Source of the DNA: Acidobacteriota bacterium
GTDB taxonomy: Bacteria; Acidobacteriota; Terriglobia; Terriglobales; Acidobacteriaceae
Direction: 5' to 3'
Assembly (NCBI GenBank): GCA_021780075.1
Contig: JAJXZL010000002.1
Coordinates: 124,001-188,000, forward strand
Length of the DNA: 64,000 bases
This document shows, in pieces, positions 18,775-31,045 of this stretch (its first letter is position 1; each line of letters begins with the position of its first letter). The position numbers were made by a program, and so were the translations under genes. Under the pieces are notes generated by a model. It worked only from the letters and a program-made list of their open reading frames with translations, had not been told where the DNA came from and searched no databases.

Positions 18775-18888
18775 GCGCAAGGCGCCAGGCACTGCCGTTT
18801 CTGTTCTGATTGATTCAAGTTTCTGTTGCGGGCTTGCTGAGCTTTCTGCTTCGCTTCGGGCGTCCGTAGTGCTGCGCAAAAAGCCGCG

Positions 18889-19266
18889 TCAATGCTTTGT
18901 CGAGATTCTGCGCCTGGCAAGCGGGCCGATGACCGGCAGCGTGTACCACTCGCCGTTGAAGGCCTTGATGAGCGCCATGATCCAAAGAATCACCAGAGCT
19001 AGCGAATCCAGAGGAAAGTGGTCGAAGTTAAGAAACCGCAGCGCTGGAATCAGGTTCGAGATTGCTCCGAGTACGACGGTAATAACCACCGTGGCAATCA
19101 GCAGGTAGATCGCCTGCCAGGAGTGAAACCGGACATAGGGCCGCTTCTTATACGGCTCGGTCAACAGAAAATAAATTGCGGGAATCACGGTAATGTAGGC
19201 CAGCCCGCCAGCTGCCTGATCGGAAATTCCACCATGGTTCTGGGTGAAGGAACTCTGGGCTTTCAT
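18889..19266 (-). CDS. Small integral membrane protein (DUF4870/Tic20-like)
   Basis: A 125-residue protein with three predicted transmembrane segments: GLAYITVIPAIYFLLTE; a long AIYLLIATVVITVVLGAI; and LALVILWIMALIKAF. The segment YVRFHSWQAIYL between helices one and two (conserved FH.WQ) is the hallmark of the DUF4870/chloroplast-import Tic20-like family. The start at 19266 is fixed by a full AAGGAGG just upstream; the frame upstream of it is not coding. No function is known for the bacterial family. It is not clearly in an operon. Confidence 0.75.
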   Translation of the reverse strand: MKAQSSFTQNHGGISDQAAGGLAYITVIPAIYFLLTEPYKKRPYVRFHSWQAIYLLIATVVITVVLGAISNLIPALRFLNFDHFPLDSLALVILWIMALIKAFNGEWYTLPVIGPLARRRISTKH

Positions 19267-19619
19267 GGTCCTCCTTGGAATTTCATGCCTGCCCTCGGAA
19301 TTGCGCGCCGCATAATCCGGATGGCCCAACTCAAGCTCTCCTTACCGGGGCCAAAACTCCCCAGGAAGAGGCGAAACGAATGCGAGATGCTTTGCGAGCA
19401 GCATAGCACTTCCGCAATTCAGAGAGAAACTGCCTCGGCCTCCGATTCCACAGGCCTCATCAGCAGGTAGCGGCAAAACAAAAACGCCCGGCACCGAATC
19501 GGCAATTTCACTGTCGAGCGTCACGTGCCCTGGATTTTGCCCGCGTTGAGTGGCCAACCGCTTATGCCACAGTCCCGTGCATAAGTGGAGATTGCCGGCA
19601 AAAGCAAGGCCCCTCTCCG
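19267..19619. other. Intergenic region between small membrane protein and RND operon
   Basis: A 353-base spacer. The only structure noticed is a short inverted repeat, CTTATGC (19561-19567) / GCATAAG (19579-19585), downstream of the RND pump gene. It lacks a convincing T-run, so a terminator role is doubtful. No gene is supported. Confidence 0.4.
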
Positions 19620-22600
19620 TCAGACCTGCAGAACATCTCCATCGTGAGCAACCATCTCGTACAGCACCGGATTCACGAAGAAGCCCAGGAAGAGGCGCGA
19701 GACCAGACCCGCGACGATGACGATCGCGAATGGCTTCTGCGTGTCAGAACCGATGCCCGTGGAGAGTGCTGCTGGCAAAAGTCCGAGACACGCAACGAGG
19801 GCGGTCATCATAATCGGCCGCAATCGCAGGAGTGAAGCCTCGCGAGTCGCCGTGCGAATGTCTTTACCTTCGAGACGCAGCTTGTTGATGTACGAAACGA
19901 GGATGACGGCAGTCTCCACCGAGACCCCCATCAAGGCAAGCATGCCGAGCGCAGACGAAGCACTGAACATGGTGCCTGTCATCTTGAGAGCGATCAGGGC
20001 CCCAACCGGCACGGTCAGGATGACCCCAAGAGCAATAGTCAACGGAAATTTGAAATTCCCGTAGAGCGCAAACAAAATCATGAAAATGATGAGCACGGCA
20101 AGAGGGCCGATGTATTCCAGTTGTTGCCGAGCCTCAAGCAATTCACTGTATTCGCCGCCCCAGGTGAGCCGATAACCGGCCGGCAGGGATTTTTGAATAT
20201 CTGCGATCGATCGCTGGCCCGCGAGCACTGCGCTCTGCAGGTCGCGCCCTTCAACGCTGTACTGCACGCCGATATAGCGTGAGTTGTTTTCGCGATAGAT
20301 AAACGACGCCCCGCCGGCCTCGTGGATGTTTGCAAGCTCGCTCAGTGGAATCTGCTGGCCCGACGGCGTTCCAACAAGCAGGTTCCTGATCTGCTGTGCA
20401 TTTTCCCGAAACTCGGGCTTCATGCGCACCACGAGATCGAAGAGCTTCTCGCCTTGAATGACTTGGGTGGCTGCCTGACCACCGACGGCAGCCTGAACTA
20501 CCGCCTCCACGTCCGCTACGTTGATGCCGTAACGAGCGATCTTATCGCGATCAACGTCAATCAGCAGACTCGGCTGGCCAAGTTCGCGCACTACTGTCAG
20601 ATCTGAAAATCCTGGCACCTGTGCGAGTCGGCGCTTGATCTCCAGTGCCTTGCTCTGCAGAACATTCAGATCGGGACCATAAATCTTTACAGCAAGCGCG
20701 CTCTTGAGGCCCGTCAATGCCTCGTCCACTGCATCTTCAGCGGGCTGTGTGTAGTTGAAGATAACCCCTGGAAATGCATTGAGCTGCCTCTGGATATCCG
20801 CGGTCAATTCCGCCTTGTTATGGATTCGCCCGGACTTCCATGAGGCATCGTTATAAGGCTTCAAGCCTACATAGAACTCATCGTTAAAGAATCCTGTCGG
20901 ATCTGTGCCATCGTCCGGACGTCCCAGCTCGGAACCAACGTCGGTCACCATCGGGTACTTCAGCAGAATCTTGCGTACTTGCGGCGAGAATTGGCTCGCC
21001 GTGTCAAATGAGACCGTGTAGGGCATGGTTGCCCGCACCCACAGCGCGCCTTCGTCGAGATGAGGCATGAACTCGCCGCCGATGAAGGGGACCAGCAAGA
21101 GCGTCGCTGCAAAAATCAGCGTAGCTCCAATCATGGTTGCCTTCGGGTGATCGAGGCACCACTCGAGTTGTCCTGCATAGATATCGCGCACCCATTCAAA
21201 AGGCTTGTTCACCCGCTCGTGAACGCCTCTCTTGAACCAGTAGGCGCACATAACGGGAACAAAGGTAAGCGTGAGAATCAGCGCGCCGACAAGTGCGATA
21301 GCCACCGTATCAGCCATCGGTTCAAATAGTTTTCCAGAAGGCCCACTGAGCGCGTAGATCGGCAGATAACCCGCAATAATCACCGCAACGGAATAGAAAA
21401 TTGGCCGATCCACGTCCTTTGCCGCTGCTCGTATCACTTCCTGCAGGTCATAGTTCTGGCCTTCGCGCGCGCCCAGCTCGCGAAAGATGTTTTCAACCAT
21501 CACCAGCGTTCCGTCAATCAAAATTCCAAAGTCGATTGCGCCAATCGAGAGCAGGTTGGCGGGAATCCCTTGCGCATGCAGAAAAATGAAAGAGAAAAGC
21601 AAGGACAGCGGAATGGTGAGTGCCACAATGACCGCGGCGCGTATGCTGACCAGAAAGGCCATCAGGACGAGAAGAACAAGCGCCATCCCGAACACCATGT
21701 TGTGCTCTACCGTGTCGATGGTCAGTTGCACCAGGTCGCTTCGGTCATAGTAGGCACGCACTCTTACGTCGGGAGGCAGAATCTGCTCGTTGAGTTGCCT
21801 GGTCTTTGCCTCCACGCCTTTCAGTACATTCTGCGTCTGCTCACCGCGGCGCATCATGATCACGCCCTCGACGGCATCATCGGTTTGGTTGAAACCGAAT
21901 TCGCCCAGGCGAGGCGCATGTCCTATGGCAACTTCACCGATGTCCCGGATATGCACAGGAACCCCGTTTTGAGAGCCCACCACGATGTTGCCAATGTCCG
22001 ATGTATCGCGAACGAGTCCGAGGCCGCGAACATAATAGAATTGACCCCCCTGAGAGTAGAATCCGCCCCCTGCATTTGAATTGTTCACCGATAGCTGCTG
22101 AAGAACCATCGGCACAGTAATGTGATACGAGTAGAGTTTTGCCGGGTCGAGGAGTACTTGATACTGCATGACCGTGCCGCCGAAGCCGGAATCATCCGCG
22201 ACGCCCGGCACCTGCTTGTACTCGCGCTCCACCACCCAATCTTCAAAGGTCTTCAGTTCCTGCGGCGTACGATCGGGGCTCTCCAGGACGTAGCGGTAGA
22301 CGAGTCCAGATGGGCTGGCCAGCGGAGCGAGCGTCGGTGTAACGCCTTGCGGATAGGTGATCTCGTTCAGCCGCTGGAATACGACCTGGCGCGCAAAATA
22401 ATCGTCAGTGCCCTCGTTGAATGTCATGATGACGTCCGAAAGTCCGTACAAGGAAATCGAGCGCATGACGGACATTTTCGGAACGCCATTCATTTCCACT
22501 TCGGTAGGAACGGTAACCAGGCGCTCCACCTCTTCAGCTGCGTGCCCCGGCCACTGCGTGATCACCTCCACCATCGGCGGAGAAAGATCGGGGTAGGCAT

Positions 22601-22709
22601 CCACAGGCATGTAGTAGTACGACATCGCTCCACCGATGGCGATGAAAGCCACCAGTAAGAGAATCAACATCCGTTGACGTAGCGCAAATTGAACGATGCG
22701 ATGAATCAT
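19620..22709 (-). CDS. Heavy-metal RND efflux pump, inner-membrane subunit (CzcA/CusA family)
   Basis: Proton-driven transporter subunit spanning the inner membrane and periplasm; exports metal ions with the adaptor and channel encoded upstream. The roughly 1029-residue length and twofold repeat of TM1-6/TM7-12 with large periplasmic loops fit HME-RND pumps. TM4 carries AIDFGILIDGTLVMVENIFR, with the acidic residue used for proton relay. The periplasmic part shows the porter-domain motif FIGGEFMPHLDEGALWVRAT. I start at 22709 (MIHRIVQFALRQR) because GAGGAGG lies just upstream and this leaves a 13-nt gap after the adaptor gene. It is the last gene of a four-gene minus-strand operon. Metal specificity (Cu/Ag versus Co/Zn/Cd/Ni) cannot be decided by eye. 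Confidence 0.93.
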   Translation of the reverse strand: MIHRIVQFALRQRMLILLLVAFIAIGGAMSYYYMPVDAYPDLSPPMVEVITQWPGHAAEEVERLVTVPTEVEMNGVPKMSVMRSISLYGLSDVIMTFNEGTDDYFARQVVFQRLNEITYPQGVTPTLAPLASPSGLVYRYVLESPDRTPQELKTFEDWVVEREYKQVPGVADDSGFGGTVMQYQVLLDPAKLYSYHITVPMVLQQLSVNNSNAGGGFYSQGGQFYYVRGLGLVRDTSDIGNIVVGSQNGVPVHIRDIGEVAIGHAPRLGEFGFNQTDDAVEGVIMMRRGEQTQNVLKGVEAKTRQLNEQILPPDVRVRAYYDRSDLVQLTIDTVEHNMVFGMALVLLVLMAFLVSIRAAVIVALTIPLSLLFSFIFLHAQGIPANLLSIGAIDFGILIDGTLVMVENIFRELGAREGQNYDLQEVIRAAAKDVDRPIFYSVAVIIAGYLPIYALSGPSGKLFEPMADTVAIALVGALILTLTFVPVMCAYWFKRGVHERVNKPFEWVRDIYAGQLEWCLDHPKATMIGATLIFAATLLLVPFIGGEFMPHLDEGALWVRATMPYTVSFDTASQFSPQVRKILLKYPMVTDVGSELGRPDDGTDPTGFFNDEFYVGLKPYNDASWKSGRIHNKAELTADIQRQLNAFPGVIFNYTQPAEDAVDEALTGLKSALAVKIYGPDLNVLQSKALEIKRRLAQVPGFSDLTVVRELGQPSLLIDVDRDKIARYGINVADVEAVVQAAVGGQAATQVIQGEKLFDLVVRMKPEFRENAQQIRNLLVGTPSGQQIPLSELANIHEAGGASFIYRENNSRYIGVQYSVEGRDLQSAVLAGQRSIADIQKSLPAGYRLTWGGEYSELLEARQQLEYIGPLAVLIIFMILFALYGNFKFPLTIALGVILTVPVGALIALKMTGTMFSASSALGMLALMGVSVETAVILVSYINKLRLEGKDIRTATREASLLRLRPIMMTALVACLGLLPAALSTGIGSDTQKPFAIVIVAGLVSRLFLGFFVNPVLYEMVAHDGDVLQV

Positions 22710-22722
22710 TCCGGCTGCCTCC

Positions 22723-23907
22723 TCAGTGTTGCAGCGAATTCGCAAACTGAAGAAACAAGCTGCCGTCGCCTACAACCCTCTCTCCAACGGCAATGCCCTT
22801 GAGGATTTGCGTCTGGTTATTCTGGCTTTCGCCCAACTCCACATCGCGCCTGCCAAACTGATTTGCGCCGCTGGCGACGTAGACGAACGGTTGGTTATTG
22901 TCATCGCGCAGCACGGATGCGTTCGGCACTGCAACAACATTTGAAAGCGAGCCCGCCGCCACCGTGACGGTGCAGTACATATCTCTCTTCAGCTTCTCCC
23001 CGGGGTTATCCACGATGATGCGCGCCTGCAACGTTCGCGTATTCGGATCGAGCGCGGGCGAAACATACGAGATCCTTCCATGGAAGCTTCCCGGATAGGC
23101 ATCCGTCTGGACAACCACATCGTTCCCGTTGTGAACATAAGCAAGGTCGGCCTGATAGATGTTTGCAAGAACCCACACTGTGTGCAGATCAGAAATCGTG
23201 AACGCTTGCGTCTGGCCCGCTTGCACCACCTGTCCGGGCGAGACCAGGCGCTCGACAACTTCGCCGGCTATCGGCGCAAGCACGGGGATTTGGGCGGACG
23301 AAGGAGACTTCGCAAGGCCAGCCGGATCTTTGATGCCTAGAATTTTCATCCCCTGGTCGGCTGCATTCAAATCCGCCAAAGCCTGGTTGCGGTCAGACTC
23401 GGCCTGTTCAAGATCGCGCTCGGCAATCGCGTGATGCTGATACAGATCCTTGGCGCGAGAGTAGTTCTTCTCGGTCAAGCGGTAGGAATCTGCAGCTTTT
23501 AAATAGGCGTCCAGCAACTGTGAATAGTCGGGGCTGCTGACGTCGAGCATGGGCTGCCCGGCTTTCACATGCTCTCCGGGAACCGCCAGGATTCTGCTCA
23601 CTGGCCCGCCTACTTGCGTGATGACAGGAGTGGTGTTGAAGGCGTTGTACGCCACAGCACCAGTCAGCCGAAGTGTGCGCTTTATCGTGGTCGGCTCAAT
23701 CGTAACCACCTGCACATGCGACATCTGGTCCTCAGGGATGTTGAAGAGCTGCGGCGTCGCAGATGCTGATGATTTTGCAGAGAACGACGTCATCTGGCTC
23801 GCCCGCGTGCGATCGTTTTGGCTACACGCCGTGAGCATGAGGACAACAGTAAGAGCGATCGCGCTCCAGGACCTCCGATTGCAGCGAGTGATCGGTGTGG
23901 TCATCAT
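22723..23907 (-). CDS. RND efflux periplasmic adaptor lipoprotein (CzcB/CusB family)
   Basis: Membrane-fusion protein linking the RND pump to the outer-membrane channel. The 394 residues begin with a lipoprotein signal: hydrophobic SAIALTVVLM then lipobox LTAC, so it is probably anchored to the inner membrane by a lipid. A barrel-sandwich/lipoyl half (GGPVSRILAVPGEHVKAGQP), a helical hairpin (about 125-185), the second lipoyl half (PIAGEVVERLVSPGQVVQAG) and a beta-barrel domain (about 240-320) are in order. Its ATG overlaps the stop codon of the upstream TolC-like gene by ATGA, indicating translational coupling. No His-rich metal-binding N-terminal segment is present. Confidence 0.9.
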   Translation of the reverse strand: MMTTPITRCNRRSWSAIALTVVLMLTACSQNDRTRASQMTSFSAKSSASATPQLFNIPEDQMSHVQVVTIEPTTIKRTLRLTGAVAYNAFNTTPVITQVGGPVSRILAVPGEHVKAGQPMLDVSSPDYSQLLDAYLKAADSYRLTEKNYSRAKDLYQHHAIAERDLEQAESDRNQALADLNAADQGMKILGIKDPAGLAKSPSSAQIPVLAPIAGEVVERLVSPGQVVQAGQTQAFTISDLHTVWVLANIYQADLAYVHNGNDVVVQTDAYPGSFHGRISYVSPALDPNTRTLQARIIVDNPGEKLKRDMYCTVTVAAGSLSNVVAVPNASVLRDDNNQPFVYVASGANQFGRRDVELGESQNNQTQILKGIAVGERVVGDGSLFLQFANSLQH

Positions 23908-25232
23908 GGTAAGCTCCTGGTTCCAACAGCTTCGCGAAGCTGCTCGAGCGCGAGCAGATAGGACGCGAGTGCCTGGCGGTATCCGAGTTGTGTGGCTCGA
24001 TACATGCGCTCCGCATCGAGGAAATCAAGTAGGCTGGCTGCGCCGCGCTGGTAGGCGTATTGACTGATATCGCGGGATTGCTGAGCCTGGTCTAGGTAGC
24101 CGGAGCGATAAAGGCCGACGATCTGGTCATTGGCACGCAAACTCTCAAACGCGTCTCGCACATCCGTCATCACTTGTCCGCTCACGGATATTTTCTGCTC
24201 CTGCGCTTGTGTGATGGCGTAGCTTGAGCGCGCAATCTCGCCCTGGTTGCGGTCGAAGATCGGCAATTGCATCTGCCCGAAAAGTGAGATGTCGTTGAGA
24301 TAAGACAGGTGAGTGTAGTTAATCTCCCCTGTAAAATCTCTTTTGCCGTTGGCCTTCTGCAGTCCGTACTGGCTGTTCGCCGCGGTAACTCCCAATCGCG
24401 CCGCTTGCAGATCCGGCCTGTCTTGCATGGCTTTTGCCTGAAAGTCCTCCAGATTACCTTGCACGGGCAGGTAATCGAATGACCCAGCTACGTCATAGTC
24501 CGGCCCGATGGATTCATATCCGAGCAATTGGCGCAGGTCCGACAGTCCCTGCACTCTGGCGAGTTGCGCAGCGGACACATCGGTTTGAAATTGAAGCATC
24601 TGCAGCTTGATCTTCAGCAGATCGTTTTCGCCAATATCGCCCGCCTTGTAGCGCGCTTCGGCAATATCCACCGTGCTCTGAAAACTCTTCAGATCCTGAT
24701 TCGCCAATTCCAGGGTTGATTCAGAGAGCTCCACATTGACGAACTGCGATGCGACGCTGAAGGTGAGCGTGCGTTCGTTGTCGGCTACTTGAGACCGCGT
24801 CACGGCGGTCTGGTCCCTGGCCGCCTGTAAGCGATGTTGTCTCTTTTTGCCACGCTCAAACAGATAACTCACGCCGAGGTCCCATTGCGCGGTGTTGTCC
24901 AGATAATCTGCACTGAGCTGACTCGGCTGGAAGACGGGCAAAAAGTCCGAGTCCGTTAGAATCACCGGATTGGGGCGAAGGTTCGCCGTGGTTTCTTCGG
25001 CTTTGTTCTGCTGAATCACGGTTCGGGCGGCGAGCAGATTGTGATTGTGCTGGAGCGCCATCTGAACGGCCTCATCCAGCGTGATGATCGCCGCGCCTGG
25101 CTTCTGCGCAAGCATTGATGCTTGCGGAGCAGGGGGTGAAGAGCTTTGAGAAAGCTGCGATTGAGCACGCCCGGCTCCAGCCAGTAAAACCAAAGCGAGC
25201 GGAACAGTAGAGGACAAACTTTGCAAACGCAT
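23904..25232 (-). CDS. TolC-like outer-membrane efflux channel (CzcC/CusC family)
   Basis: Trimeric outer-membrane factor of the RND system. About 442 residues, with a signal peptide ending near GAGRAQS and two outer_membrane_efflux repeats made of long helices (e.g. LQMALQHNHNLLAARTVIQQ) and short strand segments. GAGGAGG lies 10 nt before the ATG at 25232 and 4 nt before an in-frame TTG at 25238; either could be used. It is followed directly by the adaptor gene with a 4-base overlap. The system context is clear; alone it could not be told from other TolC homologues. Confidence 0.9.
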   Translation of the reverse strand: MRLQSLSSTVPLALVLLAGAGRAQSQLSQSSSPPAPQASMLAQKPGAAIITLDEAVQMALQHNHNLLAARTVIQQNKAEETTANLRPNPVILTDSDFLPVFQPSQLSADYLDNTAQWDLGVSYLFERGKKRQHRLQAARDQTAVTRSQVADNERTLTFSVASQFVNVELSESTLELANQDLKSFQSTVDIAEARYKAGDIGENDLLKIKLQMLQFQTDVSAAQLARVQGLSDLRQLLGYESIGPDYDVAGSFDYLPVQGNLEDFQAKAMQDRPDLQAARLGVTAANSQYGLQKANGKRDFTGEINYTHLSYLNDISLFGQMQLPIFDRNQGEIARSSYAITQAQEQKISVSGQVMTDVRDAFESLRANDQIVGLYRSGYLDQAQQSRDISQYAYQRGAASLLDFLDAERMYRATQLGYRQALASYLLALEQLREAVGTRSLP

Positions 25233-25304
25233 AGGCAATCAGCCTCCTCAACGAGAGACGTACACTGATTGGGCGTGCCTCAAAGGCACGGAGGCAGGCA
25301 GTGG

Positions 25305-25589
25305 CTATGCGGGAGGCGCTCTGGCAGGGATCTGGAGTGGAGCGAAGCTTTCGATAAATTTGACGTGTTGCGTTTCAGGTCCGGCGCCAATGGGAACCAG
25401 GGCGCACACGCGAATCCCCGCTACCGATGGCGCAATTGCCAGATGGCATAGCACGCAGGTATCAGGGGAACTACTGCCATGATCATGCCAGACCACACCA
25501 AACGTCATCCCCAGTATCAATACGAGGAGGAGCATCGGAACGATCACACACCAGATTCGTCTTTGGCCGGGCATTGTTTGGGAGCACAT
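25305..25589 (-). CDS. Small Cys/His membrane protein at the head of the RND operon
   Basis: A 94-residue predicted protein with one strong transmembrane segment (about residues 13-33). The periplasmic side then carries HDH (35-37), C45-V-L-C48-H49 and further Cys62 and His75. It resembles small DUF2946-type proteins found beside copper and other metal resistance genes. It lies about 70 nt upstream of the TolC-like gene on the same strand, so it is probably the first gene of the efflux operon. The His/Cys cluster suggests metal sensing, chaperoning or, with CxxCH, haem attachment; the last is less likely because the whole protein is so short. No good Shine-Dalgarno precedes the ATG at 25589, which lowers confidence in the start. 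Confidence 0.6.
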   Translation of the reverse strand: MCSQTMPGQRRIWCVIVPMLLLVLILGMTFGVVWHDHGSSSPDTCVLCHLAIAPSVAGIRVCALVPIGAGPETQHVKFIESFAPLQIPARAPPA

Positions 25590-25813
25590 CGCAGGAGTCG
25601 CAGTGCTTGGGAATTAGTGTAGTCCAAAATCGTGGCGGTTGGATATTTAGTCAAGTTTCTTCATCACCCCTGCCCATAGGGCGATAGACCGTCATGGCTG
25701 CCCTGGCTGGCAGCCAGCTTACCAATCCGCGCGGCGTCCACCCCGCAAATTCCAGGCGGCGACGGCCTTTCAACTATCCATTCCTTCTCCCGCTCGCTCA
25801 GGATGACATGGCA

Positions 25814-28051
25814 TTATTTGCTGAGGTCTTCAGGGTGCACATCCATCGACGCGGGCGGAAAGCTGGAAGCTGCGGTGCCCAGTGAGGTGTTCGGCGTGTC
25901 GCCCATCGTCAATTCAAGCGTGCCGCCATGCACAACGTCTGCATGTCGAAACCAGACCTGATCGAGCGGCTTTCCGTTCAGTCGAATGCTCTGGACGTAT
26001 TTGTTGTCGCGCGAAGCGCCATGAGCAACGATGACGAAGTCCTTACCATTGCGGAGATGAATGGTCGTCTTGCTAAAAACCGGGCTGCCAATGTCATACG
26101 CTGGAATACCCGGCGTTACAGGATAGAAGCCCATCATCGAAAAGACAACAAATGCGCTCATGCCGCCGCCGTCTTCATCTCCGGGAATCCCCTGCAATGT
26201 ATTGGTGAAAAATGCATCAAGGAGCATCCGCACGCGCTTCTGTGTTTTCCACGGAGCACCGAGGCGATTGTAGAGGTAGGGGATCGCAAGGCTGGGTTCA
26301 TTGCCCATGGAGAACTGCCCCACCATCGACGTAGAATCAGGAAACTTCGCCTGAAACTCATACTTCGAACGACCGAGTGGCTCTCGAAAAAGCTGGTCCA
26401 GATTGGCGGTCGCCTTCGCTGTTCCGCCCATCAACTGGACCAGGCCGTTGAAGTCCTGTAGTGCATCCCAGGTATAGGTATAGGCGTTGTTTTCGTCGTA
26501 GTAGTTCCGTCCACCCATGCCGCCGCTGAACTTCGGATCCAATGGCTCAATCCATTGTCCATCCTTGTCCTTGGGCCACATCAGTTCCTTGTCTGCCCGG
26601 AAAAGGTTTTTGTAGTTTGCCGCGCGCTGAAGAAAGAGCGCTTCGTCCTGAGGCTTATTGAGAACACGCGCAAGCTGCGCAATCGACCAGTCGTCAAAGC
26701 TGTTCTCTAAAGTTACAGGCACGGGTTGCCGCTTTTCGAACGGATGCACCTGCGGATATGTTTCCTTCTCGCCGGGCCGCAGAGCAGGCATATAGCCGTG
26801 GGCGGCATAGAAGTCGTCGAGTGGTCCTTTGGGGCCCAGCCGCCAGGGAAGCAGCGTATCTTCAAGAGACCGTTTGCGAACACCATCGAAGGCAACCGGC
26901 AGATCGAAGTTACGAACTCCTTTGAACCACGCATCGGCGAACCAGGGCGCCGCGTGATTGCCGTTCATGCATGCGTAGGGCCCCGTTAAAATGGCAAACG
27001 TGGGCATGATGCCTGACTGCTGATACATGCGCACATAGGACTGAATCTTGTCCGCTTCCATGTCGGGATTCAGAAGAGTTTGCAGCGGCTCAAGCGCGCG
27101 AAAGGTGTCCCAAAGCCAGTTATCAACATAAAACGGCCGCTGATCTTCGTGAACCTGATGGTCGAACGCGCTGTAGTAACGGCCGTCTTCCGTGATGTTG
27201 ACCATGCGCTCGTAGCTGCGGTAAAGAGCGGTGTAAAAGATCCTCCGCTGTGATTCGGTTCCGCCCTCCACTGTGACTTGGCCGAGAACCTGGTTCCAGC
27301 GGTTTTTTGCCGCGGCCTCTACGGCGCCAAAGTCCCAGGCGGGAATTTCGCGGCGTAGATTGTTCTTCGCCTGTTCGACGCTGATAAAGGAGATCCCATA
27401 CCGGAACTCGAGGGTCCCGGTGCCTTGCTTTGACACATGAACTCGGCTTCTGTCGCCTAAGCTCTCCTGCTTCACGGTAACGGGCGCGCTGAATTCACCG
27501 TAGACATACGCTTTCATGTGGCTCAATTGCTCTTCGCCGCTGATTGCGTTGCCGCCTTGCATCTCCAGGCTGCCTGCCAGGCGATTAGCCAGGGTAACTG
27601 AGGCCTTCCCATCCGGAAAGGTAAAGCGGAAGTAGCCACAGCGCGCGGTCGGCGTAAACTCCACCTGAATCAGGGACTCGTCGAAGCGCGTGGAATAGTA
27701 ATAGGGAGTTGTCTTTTCCTGATCGTAGGCCGCGGGACTCTTGTCCCCGGGCATGATACTGAAAAGCTCCTCCATCCGATGCGAGCTGATGGTGAGCGGA
27801 AAGGAATCAATCCGGTCATCCATTGCGTCCGCGCGCATTGGATACACACGCACCATGCTGTTCGGCAGGTACACGGTCGGGCGTGTGGGCACAAGCAGAA
27901 TGCCAACATTGCCGATCGTCGGATCCACATACTCCACCTGCGCGGCAGCGTGCAACCCAGCGAAGACTACCGCCCCAAGGACTCCCGCCTTCACCCATCC
28001 GCAAAGAAATCGATTCGCAACTACCCGTATACCTGCCAATGTGTACCCCAT
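25814..28051 (-). CDS. Secreted GH92 family alpha-1,2-mannosidase-like glycosidase
   Basis: Calcium-dependent exo-alpha-mannosidase family acting on mannan or N-glycan-type substrates. The 745-residue product starts at 28051, giving a signal peptide (segment VKAGVLGAVVFAGLHAAAQ); the frame continues upstream but looks non-coding. The mature protein opens with VEYVDPTIGN, the usual GH92 N-terminus. The catalytic region shows QFSMGNEPSLAIPYLYN, with the general-acid Glu in GNEP, and GDEDGGGMSAFVVFSMMGFY, where the family commonly has N-E/D-D-x-G-Q-M-S. The substitutions of N by D and Q by G are noted but the acidic residues remain. It stands alone between the RND operon and metH. Confidence 0.88.
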   Translation of the reverse strand: MGYTLAGIRVVANRFLCGWVKAGVLGAVVFAGLHAAAQVEYVDPTIGNVGILLVPTRPTVYLPNSMVRVYPMRADAMDDRIDSFPLTISSHRMEELFSIMPGDKSPAAYDQEKTTPYYYSTRFDESLIQVEFTPTARCGYFRFTFPDGKASVTLANRLAGSLEMQGGNAISGEEQLSHMKAYVYGEFSAPVTVKQESLGDRSRVHVSKQGTGTLEFRYGISFISVEQAKNNLRREIPAWDFGAVEAAAKNRWNQVLGQVTVEGGTESQRRIFYTALYRSYERMVNITEDGRYYSAFDHQVHEDQRPFYVDNWLWDTFRALEPLQTLLNPDMEADKIQSYVRMYQQSGIMPTFAILTGPYACMNGNHAAPWFADAWFKGVRNFDLPVAFDGVRKRSLEDTLLPWRLGPKGPLDDFYAAHGYMPALRPGEKETYPQVHPFEKRQPVPVTLENSFDDWSIAQLARVLNKPQDEALFLQRAANYKNLFRADKELMWPKDKDGQWIEPLDPKFSGGMGGRNYYDENNAYTYTWDALQDFNGLVQLMGGTAKATANLDQLFREPLGRSKYEFQAKFPDSTSMVGQFSMGNEPSLAIPYLYNRLGAPWKTQKRVRMLLDAFFTNTLQGIPGDEDGGGMSAFVVFSMMGFYPVTPGIPAYDIGSPVFSKTTIHLRNGKDFVIVAHGASRDNKYVQSIRLNGKPLDQVWFRHADVVHGGTLELTMGDTPNTSLGTAASSFPPASMDVHPEDLSK

Positions 28052-28318
28052 TTCAAATGGCTCCGCGGAACGAGCAGAGTCGTTGGTAGAGATCCGGAAA
28101 CTTCGCCATGTGCGAAGCACCTCTTCGCCCGCCGATGACCCCCTCAAGGGAACGCATCCATTTGCGGTCAACCCTGCGCCAAAATGTGCCTGAAATCACG
28201 ATGCAACGAAATCTTACCGCGAGCAGCCGCACAGAGCATAACGCCGCGCAGGCCGCAATCACCGCTGCCATTCCATATCCGCATCAGCCCAATGGCCGTG
28301 AGGTTGTCTGCGCTGAGG

Positions 28319-31041
<2,723 letters not shown>

Positions 31042-31045
<4 letters not shown>

